Assembly (NCBI GenBank): GCA_016490735.1
Contig: JAEMWC010000344.1
Location: 113,501-177,500 of the forward strand
Length of the DNA stretch: 64,000 nt
Source: Pachyseris speciosa
Lineage: Eukaryota; Cnidaria; Anthozoa; Scleractinia; Pachyseridae
Direction: 5' to 3'
Part shown: positions 55,030-64,000 of the stretch, piece after piece
Layout: the number at the start of each line of letters is the position of its first letter
Numbering within the stretch: the stretch's first letter is position 1
Program-made: the position numbers and the translations under genes
Notes under the pieces: model-generated
Database searches by the model: none
What the model saw: the letters and a program-made list of their open reading frames with translations, nothing else
What the model was told of the DNA's origin: nothing

Positions 55030-55190
55030 AAGTAATGTACTCCTTCAAAATGATATTGTAATATTGTTGTTAGGTTGTAATTCTCTCACATAGCTGTTTT
55101 TATCATTTGTATTATATTGTTAAGATAGTTATTGTGATGCGCTTTTGTTCATATTTAGATGTAAAAGGCGCAATATCAGCATTGAAGATA

Positions 55191-55244
<54 letters not shown>

Positions 55245-55245
55245 G
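55030..55245 (+). repeat. LINE 3' tail with long (ATT)n tract
   Basis: A GATGCGCTTTTGTTCATATT..AAAGGCGCAATATCAGC tail, then (ATT)n from about 55190 to 55245 (18 units or so). A 5'-truncated non-LTR element by analogy with the other tails. Confidence 0.65.
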
Positions 55246-55780
55246 TATATTCGTTTAGCGAACCAATCGGTGTGTTCGGAAATATGGAGGACGCCAAGGG
55301 ATATATTAGATATTCCTGGGGAGATTTTTTGAAAGGCTAAATGTTGCAAAAAATATTCTAGAAAACTGTCCTGAGGCACTCATGGCAGTTATAGGGCTAA
55401 TGCATATTTCATTTCGCAAAAGTCAAAACACCTGTTCGCCATGGAAGAAAAACTTTAGGTGAAGGTCTGAATCCAAAATTCTCGAAGAGATTTGTATTTT
55501 CTTGTTCAGAGAACACAAGATTCAGAAACAACGCCACTTGAGCAACAATAGAGGTTTAGATCGAACTTTGCGAAATAATATCGAGATTCCCACTTCTCTG
55601 TCCCGTCATCTCCAAGGAAATACTATCATGCATATATGCAAAACAATGAAAACAATGTCTAGATCGAACCTCCAGTGACTTTAGAATTTTCTCTTGGTCT
55701 CTGTATTACACGTGGCTCTGAGAGACTGTGGTGTAACCAACACTGAAAATGAAGGATTTGATCGAACCTTTGCCGTAAAC

Positions 55781-55834
55781 AGATCAATAAGATTATATAG
55801 ATCAATAAGATTATATAGATCAATAAGATTATAT
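55781..55834. repeat. 18-bp tandem repeat, three perfect units
   Basis: AGATCAATAAGATTATAT three times in a row. Isolated and without spacers, so not a CRISPR-like array. Confidence 0.95.
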
Positions 55835-56481
55835 TATGACGTCCAGAAATATTTTTATACAAGTAAAAATAAATATCGGCTATGGTATGGATCCTGCTTT
55901 TGATGCGAATATTCCGACGATCTATTTTCTTCCTTTCTGCTTTATCAGAGGTTCAGAAACATTACCATGCGTTTACATCGAAACTTTGACGCAGATATTT
56001 CGGCAACGTTTATTCTTCCTGTTTTGTTTCGTTTCCCTTTTTTCAAAGAAAGGGTTGCATCTCCAAGGTGAACACGTGTGGTGCAAAACTGCTTTGTTTC
56101 GAATACAATCAAACTTAAGTGAGCATGCTCTACGTTAAGGAAAAGTGTCATTTTGATTGATTTATTGAGATAATTCAAGCGCCTAATATCAACACTTCCT
56201 TGTTGATCCATGCTTCCGCGTGAGAAGAGAGATGTTTTGAAGCCGATTTGAGCTATTCATTTTTTATTAGTGTCAAAGCTAGCTCAGCCAATATACAAGC
56301 TAACGGTGACTCCACAGTCAGCCATGCTATCAAAACAATACCGGCGGTTGATCAGTACTTTCCTGCACTACCTCTAGGGCAACACGTTATTTTTGGAACT
56401 GTTTAACATTAGTTCATCAAGTGAAAATTTCAGTGTCCAGAAATTTGAGGTTTGGACCCTATTTTCGTCCGTTCGCTTTAA

Positions 56482-56691
56482 AGGCCCTGGCAAACGAAGA
56501 CACATTGTTGCGGATACAAATGTTTCCCTGTTTGCGCTCGCGCGGAAACAGAATTTGTGTCTGCAACAGATGTTTCCCAGTTTGCGCAGCATGGAATAAC
56601 AACATTTTTTTTGTGTCCTGCTCGTTTGCTCAACGAAGAAACATCATGAGAACAATGTGTCCGCAGCAATGTGTCCTCGTTTGCCAGGGCC
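56482..56691. mobile_element. MITE with TTAA target duplication
   Basis: Inverted ends GGCCCTGGCAAACGAAGACA (from 56483) and its counterpart to 56691 match over about 34 bp with three mismatches. TTAA flanks both sides (56478-56481, 56692-56695). This fits piggyBac- or Kolobok-type mobilisation. 210 bp, no coding sequence. Confidence 0.85.
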
Positions 56692-57364
56692 TTAACGTTC
56701 CATTTGGTTTTGAACAGAAGCGATAGGTTACCCTTGGCTTACGTATGGTGCGTTTCCTTTGGCGGCTGAGTTGACTGAGTTCGTTTATCATTTACATAAA
56801 TAACATAAGAACCCGGAAAAAAATACTATCTGATAACATAAAGTAGATGCTCTACAAGAACAGGAACTCGCAAGAATCTTTTCAAATATTTAGTGGATTT
56901 AATGGTCAAGAAAAACTAGGCGGTCGTTTTGTAAAAGGTCGACAAACGTTCGCTGCAAACGATGAAAGCAATCATATCTTTTCCTCTTACAGTGCAATGA
57001 ATTTTCCGAGAGGCAAACGCAGCTTGTTAATTCGAAGGGAAGGACTGGTCAGTAGCTAAGGAACCCAAACAACAAACTCCCTGAAATGATCTAGAAAAAC
57101 AGGATACGCTAGTCTAACCTGCGTCTCCCTTAAATGAGATGAAAATGGTTAGTTGACGGGAGAATAGATGTTTCTTGTTAAGTCAGTATGATTGTGTTTA
57201 TCTTATCCTAGTATCCATTAGGTTAACCCTTCGTATGACTACGCATCTAATTTCTCATTACATCATTACGACCTGATCAATCCTAAAGCTAATGACAATA
57301 AATAACAGTGATCACAACACGCACAGAGGGGAGAGCGATATGCATGTTAAAGCTTAGGGCTACA

Positions 57365-57665
57365 AGAGTCCCCGGGGTGGGGGCACTACCTATAATGGCC
57401 TATACGGGGAGGCACCGCCCGAAAGGGGTACCTTTTTCACGCTTCAGGTATATGAAAGGGTAGGGAATTCTGCCATTTAGGTATTTAAAAGGGCCTTTCA
57501 TTAAAATATTTCGAACACACATACCTAATGACTGTACTCTTCTTATGGAAGGTATACGAAAGGGGTATCCTTTCTGTCAAAAATGGTATATAGAAGGGTA
57601 AGGGGTCGGACCTCGGGGCGGAGACTCCCCGCATTAAATGTTTTCAGTAGCCCCCCCCCCCCCGG
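57365..57665. mobile_element. MITE-like element with G/C-run ends
   Basis: The left end AGTCCCCGGGGTGGGGGCAC and the right end GTAGCCCCCC..CGGGC are roughly inverse. The interior has repeated ATATGAAAGGG/ATACGAAAGGGG words and two complementary cores GGGGAGGCACCGCC and GGGCGGAGACTCCCC. It ends in a 14-C homopolymer near 57645. Matches from memory a repeat family common in coral genomes. Confidence 0.6.
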
Positions 57666-59330
57666 GCAAGAGTCAAGCGTGGTTCATATACTCTAAACTA
57701 CCACATTGCGGGCTTCCGCAATTCTTAAAATATCCGCCGGTCATCAGATTTAACTGAATTAAGAAAGCCCCAACAATAAAACAAACGCCTTCAGTTGCAG
57801 CTGTGTGTGCCTTGTTTATTAATCTGTCGACATCAAAACTTTCGGTTTCTAAGAACCAGCCATCTCTAAATTAGGTATTTCACAGAATTCTATCGAAATC
57901 ATAAAAACTTTGACAGGTATCATTGACAAAATCTCACGCGGCACATTTGACGTTTAAAGTAAATTAGAAAATTAACCTTGAATTACGAACTACAAACCCA
58001 AATATTTTTAGACTTCCAAAATCTCAGATTTTATTGATCACAAAATCACTGCACGTGCTTCTACCTTTCACGTGCGTGGACCGAAGGACGCCTGACCTTT
58101 CTAATGACATATTCTATTGAGACATGTTTTGATTTCAATTTAAAGAGTTTTAAACTCTCATAACAAAGGTGACTGTTTTCAAAACAATCACTCTTCACTT
58201 GTTCAAGTTTAAAGTTCAGTTTTAATGATGCTTTGCAATTAAAAAGCACAAACGTTGTTTCAGAAAATGAAGATAAACTTTCTTAAAAAAACTTTTCGAT
58301 TTCCTTTCAACGTGACTGTTTGTTTTAGTTTATCTATAGCTTTCATTTTTCTTACATCTAAAGAACTTTCCGAACGTCATAGAGTTGTCCGCTGAATTGT
58401 TTTCAAGATAGGGGCCGTAACCATAAGAACAAATCGAAGACAATGATAAGTGTCTCCATCCATTACAATGCGCTCTATAACCCACTTCCATCATTTTCAT
58501 TATGATATCAAGTGTTGGTTCAGTTGTTTTTAACCACAGAAGAGAAAACTTGCGTACTTTAAAGTGCTTCCTATATGCCAACCGAAAAATCCATCTCCAA
58601 GACAGTGGCGTAGAAGCGCAACACCAGCAATGTTTACAAGACGCTTAAGAAACAATTTAAAGGCAGATAATTCAATTGCAGTCTGGCTGGCGAGTAGCGG
58701 TTAAATTAAACTCCTTTAGACCACGCCTTCTAGCTTTATCTGTTATTTAAGACCTCAGCAACGGTATGATTAAGGTGCGTCTCTAGAGCTTAAGAATTAG
58801 AAATATTTTGCTGGTGGCAGTGTTCATTTCTGAGAAAACGGGGGGGAGGGGCGTGAAGACGACGCAGATCAGACTGAAAAATTCGTGAACTGAGTTTCAC
58901 GAGGGCGATCGAAAACGTTTACATTAAGTCTACTACTGTTTCAGAGACACTTATACCGATACGCTATTTTTATTACTACAAAAACCAAACTGTACTTTCC
59001 TCTAGCCTTGTAACTCTCTCTCAAACAGAAGTTTCAAATTAACAAACCGGACGAAATTTTATTTAGCAGAATAGATAGCCAAAGGATGCTAAAGGAAACA
59101 ACTCCTCACAACAACTTAACAACTACTCTGACACTTCACAAAAGCCAATAAAAAGTTTAATTGTTGCTTTGGCCCACATACATGATAAGTCACTGAAATC
59201 TGCCTTTTTCTCCTGAATAGCCTACCCCCTAAACCTCCCCCCCCCCCCCCCAACCCCATCCTGTTTACCCGTATCTTTCGTTGTTTTCGTAATCGAGATG
59301 AAAGCGAAACATGCCACCCAAATCGCGGAA
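57666..59330. other. Interval upstream of Ig-TM gene
   Basis: No exon found. A G-run (58841-58850) and a C-run of about 15 (59237-59251) are present. Open stretches on the minus strand (58061-58581) have no domain support. Confidence 0.4.
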
Positions 59331-59339
59331 TTTAAATAG
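59331..59339 (+). promoter_or_regulatory. Possible TATA-like element of Ig-TM gene
   Basis: TTTAAATAG lies about 100 bases before the start codon, so a TSS near 59360 would give a 5' UTR of about 80 bases. Positional inference. Confidence 0.3.
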
Positions 59340-59438
59340 GAAATCATTCCCAGCTCACGTCGAGATTGAGGTCCTTGGCGCAGATGATCGTAGCAGACAC
59401 GTCCACGGCTAGTTCAGCAAGGAATTAGTTAAAGAGCG

Positions 59439-59490
59439 ATGGAATGCTATATTGCAGCTTTGGTATTTGCATCTCTACTATCGATTCCAG
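59439..59490 (+). CDS. Ig-TM gene exon 1: start and signal peptide
   Basis: ATG at 59439 opens MECYIAALVFASLLSIPG, a clear signal peptide, and ends in phase 1 at GTAAGA (59491). It is the same size and phase as exon 1 of the Ig-ApeC gene. Intron 1 (59491-62627) holds two MITEs. Confidence 0.85.
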
Positions 59491-60705
59491 GTAAGAATAA
59501 GAACACTATTAGACGAAGACTAGGGAGAAAAGATCGCAAGTTGTGAGCAATATTTACCAAGGAGGGAAACGGAAATTCAGAGGGTTTGATACTTCTCGTG
59601 ATTTGGCAGCAAGAAGTTTCGTCTTCGCGCTTTGCGGGTTAAACACGTCTGAAACGAGGGGGTCCTTAATGCTTTCTCACTTACGAATCAGTTTTACCAG
59701 ATAAGAATTTGTAACAGATACTAGGGGGAAGCCTCACGGTTCTCACATATTTTTCACTGGTTTTCACATATTTTTCGTGCACGTTATACCTTAGTGCTTA
59801 CTGTAGCTACCACAAGGAATAGCAGCTTGCAAAACTTTATTTGGTGGCCCTTAGAGCACATCTTTCACAGTTACATCACAAAGCCAATTTTCAAAAGGAA
59901 TGAACATTAAATGAAAGCTGTTTTATAGTTGTTTTTGGTTGCGCTGCTCAATATGATTATATAAAAGTATGCTCAAGGGTTCAAATAAAAGTTCCCACCA
60001 TGCTGTACTGTGTGGTTTTCAATTTTGTGCTGCAGGGATGAAATCCGCCGAACGTATGACCATTCGAGGTGAAGCTACTGAGCCTTACTTTCTTCAGCAC
60101 TGTTTAGTTACTTCGCTGTAATATCGAACTAAAATCTACCTTTAAAGCATTTATTGTCAACTTGGTTTCAGTGTAGCTAAAGCGCTTCGTTTGTTTACAA
60201 GGAAACGGAAAAAATCCCAATTGTATATTTGTATCAGCGGCAAAACAAGACACAACCTAATCAAATGTCCAGCGAAATAACTCTTTGCTTCAAGTATCAA
60301 GGCTCGATTTTAGGCTCTGTGGGCGAGATATCAAAGTTCCAGTTTTACTAAATAATTCATTCCTGCGGTTATCGTAACATATATACCCTACGTTGTGGTT
60401 TAAGTCTTTCCTCTGAAATCGTTTGTTTTTGTAACATTAAGGAGGTGGCGATCATAATGAGCGCGTTACGTCCAAGAGGACAACAATGGCGTTCTGACGT
60501 TTCTCCTTTTTTCAGCTGCCGTATTTAAAAGACAGCTAGGGTTACCTTGAAGCTAAAGCTACCCTGCCCGTGCGCTTGGATTACCCTTAAAGGCAAGCAG
60601 GCACGAAAATCTTTTGTCTTGTAAACATGCGAGGTAGAGACGACTTTCCTTTCCAGATCCTAGTGCAAGTGTTACCTAACTTCCTTGTAAACAGACTCTT
60701 AAGCC

Positions 60706-61096
60706 CCGGCTGAACATTTATATCATCGTTATAGAACACGTCTAACCTTTGTTATATAACTACGTTAGACCTGCGGCTAAACGTCGTTTAACATTTTTAA
60801 TAGTCGGCCAAAATGTCTGATCGAGAGCAAAACAAAACAAACAAAACATTGTGAGAATGAGTGCAGGAAAATCCTATATTTGAACTGCGGATTAAAGAAC
60901 TGAATGAATATGGGAATGATCATCAGGCTAAAACTTTCACTACTGCTTTAGTAGTGTTCATAATTGCGATGATCATTCACATATTCAAACCGCAAAAACT
61001 TGTTGGTCAAACGTCGTCTAACATGGGGCTCTGACTTTGTTGAACCAACACTGAAAATGTGTATGGCGATGCTAGCGCGTTTAGCCGGGCCTCACT
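60706..61096. mobile_element. Probable MITE with AGCCCCGGCTGAAC-type ends
   Basis: AAGCCCCGGCTGAAC (60706) and GTTTAGCCGGGCCT (to about 61093) are inverse with two mismatches. The internal phrase AAACGTCGTTTAAC/AAACGTCGTCTAAC appears twice. The centre (60878-60998) carries two facing SINE-tail-like pieces around GATGATCATTC. Confidence 0.55.
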
Positions 61097-61342
61097 CAAC
61101 GAAATTTCGATGCTTCTCGGTTTCGAACCTGTTTGCTTTAATTGTCGATAGTTGCCTTAGTTTTTTCGTTGCGATCTTTCACAAACACGACGCTAAAAAT
61201 TAACTTGTTTGACCTTTGACGCCATGACACTTAAGAAACACGTGTAGGAAGGTAAACTGAATTACTTTCGAGCACGCAACGCTCTCCTGACACGGAAATC
61301 AGTGATAATCAAATATATTTCTACTTATATACATTTGCTTTA

Positions 61343-61590
61343 GGCCCCGTCCACACGTATCAGGATATTTTTGAATCCGCAACTTTTTCTTTCCGGATTC
61401 GCCTTCCGTCCACACGTATCCGACGAATCCGGCATGCGAATCCGCAACTTTTTAAATCCGCTCTCCAGAGTGGAAATTTCTGAATACGCAAAGAATTTGG
61501 AATCGTGTGGACGGTCGCATGCGGATATTTACAAATCCTTTTGCTCAATAGTGTGGATGGGCAAATTCGATTTGAATACGTTACGGGGCC
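61343..61590. mobile_element. Harbinger-like MITE with TTA duplication
   Basis: Ends GGCCCCGT and ACGGGGCC with TTA on both sides (61340-61342, 61591-61593). The interior repeats CCGTCCACACGTATC and AATCCGCAACTTTTT words in both orientations. 248 bp, non-coding. The 3-bp TTA target is typical of PIF/Harbinger elements. Confidence 0.75.
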
Positions 61591-62627
61591 TTAGTAAGTT
61601 CTCACAGCAGTTTCGGAATAAATTCTCGAAATCGTGACTTGAGTTTTCAATAAGACAGTTTGCTTGTTTCTTATAACAAAAACACAGGCATTTGGTTTCT
61701 TTTATATAATTTAAAACCTTATATTAGTTTTCGCTCCATCGCAGTGTAACTTCAAGATAACTTCAACAGGAATCATGGACCTTTCAGTCGATGCGCTAGG
61801 ACTCTGCAAAACTTAGCGCAAGTTTTTGCTTTTGATTGCTTTTGAGGTGTTTTGATTGTTTTTTTGAATTTACAAAGCAGTTTAATTTTTAATTAAAAGA
61901 AAAATATCGCGCACTTGAATTAAAAATCTCTCCCCACAAAAACCATGCAGTTAGTGTTTGTGTAGTATTCCATATCTCCTACAAAAGGCCAGATTTTCTT
62001 AGATTAAAACGATTCATAGTACTAAATCTTGATCGAAAACTTCCCTCAGCACAAAACTTAAAACCTTCCAAAAGTCGAAAGGTCGAGGAATTACTTCCAG
62101 GAGTTCATTTCTGACGACAGAAAACATGGGTGAAAAATTTGGCGCCCGCTTGTTTACAAGCTAGCGGTAATTTTTATTAGTTACGTCTGATACAAAAGTG
62201 GTCACCAAAGAGAATTGAGAGCGGCATCGGGAGACGCAACGAAATTGTATGACACAACACCAAACGGCTTCATAAAATAAGCGATTTAGCACTACAAGTC
62301 TGTCGTACCTACGAAGACACGCTTAATATTTGGGCAACTGAAAAGGGAAAAACAGATGCACACGATGTTAACATATGGCAAGGCCAAACCCGGTGTTTCG
62401 CAAATCGTTGTGCAAAGCGGTGTGTTTTTTCTGCAGTTCGCAAAATCGAACAATAAAAAGTATTCTTATCGTCATATATGGTGTGCTCAATTGCATGGCC
62501 GGTGAAAATTCCTAAATTTAACAAAGAAAAAATGACCCAGATCCTATGGTTACTTTCCCTCGACATTTTTTGTTCTTCTGAAAAGTAGGAACTGAAAACT
62601 AAATAGCCGCATCATTTCACTCGACAG

Positions 62628-62948
62628 GAGTCAAAGGAGTCGTTGCCAAACTCACGCCAGAGCGCGGCAAGGTGCTTGGAAGGCGAGGTTCCAACGTCGA
62701 CTTAACGTGTCTTGGAAGCAAGACGGACCCGTTTGATACCAAGATCAAATGGAAGTTTAATGGCAAGACATTCACATCGAGTAACAGCAAGAACGTCAAG
62801 GACGAATGGCGTACTAAACGTTTTACTCTACACATAACAAACGTGTCTGAGGAAGACGTTGGTGAATATCATTGCGTTGCAGAAGTCGGGGACTTCGACA
62901 ACAAGAACGTTGTTGATTCGTCAATAGACTTGCAGTTGTATGAGACTG
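62628..62948 (+). CDS. Ig-TM gene exon 2: Ig domain
   Basis: A phase 1-1 exon of 321 nt (acceptor ACTCGACAG ending 62627, donor GTAGGT at 62949). It reads GVKGVVAKLTPERGKVLGRR, then NVDLTCLGSK (B strand Cys), IKWKFNGKTF (C strand Trp), RFTLHITNVSEEDVGEYHC (F strand Cys) and IDLQLYET. It is a clear paralogue of the Ig exon at 47752-48084. Confidence 0.93.
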
Positions 62949-63223
62949 GTAGGTTTTTGTTTTGTATGGTTTGCCTTGTTTTTCGCTTTTTGTACTAAAC
63001 GACTCCATACGTTGGTAAAGGTTAAACACGACCGTGCACTAGAGCAGAAATCATAGCCAAGACCAAGGGGAGAGATTGAGAAAAAAAAAACAGCATCCGA
63101 AAGACTTGCCAAAATGTCAGTGGAAGCATCAAATTGAACTACGTCTGTAGCCGTTGTCGCCCTTCACCATGTTGAAGTTAATACTTGTGTTTACATCTTT
63201 CATCTTGGTGTTTTGAAATGTAG

Positions 63224-63537
63224 GACGGACGAATGTTGAATCTTTTAAGAATGGGCCCGCACTAGTTAGCTTCGCGCTGTCACCTGGTTATCACGTGACA
63301 TTCATCACCCCTTTTCACTATCGACGAAGCCAAAAACCGAGTACGAAAACCCCTTCCTACACCACCATCACCGAAAAACAAAACCTGCCAGAACCTTACT
63401 GCCCAAAAGATAATGCTGAACATTCTCAACAAAATCAATACTCACATAATAAACCTTCATCTTGGTTAACTAAACTTCTAGCTGTTTTAATATACCTTGC
63501 AGCTCATTACCTACTTTTGAAACCTTGCAAATTGTAA
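63224..63537 (+). CDS. Ig-TM gene exon 3: stalk, transmembrane helix, stop
   Basis: The acceptor follows a T-rich tract (AG at 63222-63223) and keeps the phase-1 frame open for 104 codons to TAA/stop at 63537. It encodes a polar, Ser/Thr/Pro-rich stalk (SQKPSTKTPSYTTITEKQN) and a hydrophobic helix (LLAVLIYLAAHYLLL, about residues 209-223 of 228) with a tail KPCKL. The product would be a small type I membrane Ig protein. No similarity to the ApeC exons. Exon choice rests on phase and open length, so it is less certain than the Ig exon. Confidence 0.55.
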
Positions 63538-63569
63538 CTGGTGAAATCTCGGACAACTCACCAGGTTCC

Positions 63570-63575
63570 ATTAAA
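63570..63575 (+). promoter_or_regulatory. Polyadenylation signal variant ATTAAA
   Basis: ATTAAA 33 bases after the predicted stop of the Ig-TM gene. The remaining sequence to 64000 shows no exon; 63780-63900 has GTTGTTG/CAACAAC-rich text. Confidence 0.35.
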
Positions 63576-64000
63576 GGTCTTTCGCTCAACTATCTAAATG
63601 GCATTCCTAGAGGTCTAACAATTATCGACCATTAAAAAAAACTGATACCGCTAGTAATTATTAAATAAATATGCGGTATAATTGACCAATTACATTTCAT
63701 TATGCTTAGCGGATGGCCGACAAAGGGACCAAAAAGGGCCCTGACAAACGCTCCCAAGATCCTTGGTTAAGTGTCACTGTCAGGTCCAACATGTTAGGTA
63801 CGTAAATGGTGCTTTTGAACACAGTGTTGGTTGTTGCTAGTGGTTGTTGGGTACTGCTGTTTCGAATCCAAACAACTCACAACAACAAAGGAAATAAGAA
63901 ATGAAGAAACACAGCAGGGTATTAAAGAAAGCCATCACAGCACATTTCTCATCATTTCCACTTCACTTTGTCCCTATCGTGTAGCGGCCACCATGCTACG

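Noticed and set aside
55781..55834. CRISPR-like short repeats
   Set aside because: Three 18-bp units with no spacers in a eukaryotic setting; simple tandem repeat.

Overview
The window looks like nuclear DNA of a marine invertebrate, most probably an anthozoan cnidarian such as a coral or sea anemone. The evidence is AT-rich DNA with intron-split genes, phase-1 secreted-domain exons (FN3, HYR, Sushi, EGF, ZP, Ig, ApeC), and a dense load of non-LTR retrotransposons, one BEL/Pao element, tRNA-derived SINEs and many MITEs. The species assignment rests on recalled repeat and domain families and is an inference.

Layout. 0.4-8.8 kb is a pile of non-LTR retrotransposon remnants. A CR1/L2-type element is interrupted by a MITE. 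An R4/Dong-like fragment, embedded in an (ATT)n microsatellite, is split by an L1/Tx1-like element with a perfect 15-bp target duplication. 9.2-26.0 kb holds a plus-strand ZP-domain membrane protein gene. Its 3' part (HYR, Sushi, EGF, ZP in two exons, transmembrane tail) splices in frame, but the Sushi exon has a stop codon. The upstream FN3 exons are mostly decayed. SINEs, LINE tails and a hammerhead-bearing repeat lie in its introns. 26-31 kb is mostly non-genic, with a tRNA-like SINE remnant, a 15-bp minisatellite and a full-length 269-bp foldback element that encodes a hammerhead ribozyme core. 31.2-32.2 kb is a minus-strand class A GPCR with two frameshifts. 35.6-39.3 kb has a minisatellite followed by a CR1-type retrotransposon (2A-like NPGP motif, PHD finger, endonuclease, RT). 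39.3-43.3 kb is a decayed BEL/Pao retrotransposon.

45.8-49.5 kb is an apparently intact four-exon minus-strand gene for a secreted Ig + ApeC (apextrin C-terminal) protein, a plausible immune recognition molecule. 59.4-63.5 kb is a plus-strand gene with a related signal peptide + Ig layout but a different 3' exon that encodes a Ser/Thr-rich stalk and a transmembrane helix. The two genes are head to head, about 10 kb apart, and all their internal introns are phase 1, which suggests duplication with 3' module exchange. The interval between them and the introns carry several MITEs.

The most unusual signal is the hammerhead ribozyme core. Two copies are conserved over more than 100 bases, with base-paired arms and a palindromic stem III, inside a mobile element with a 13-bp target duplication. 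Three further, more degenerate hammerhead-like motifs occur in unrelated repeats.
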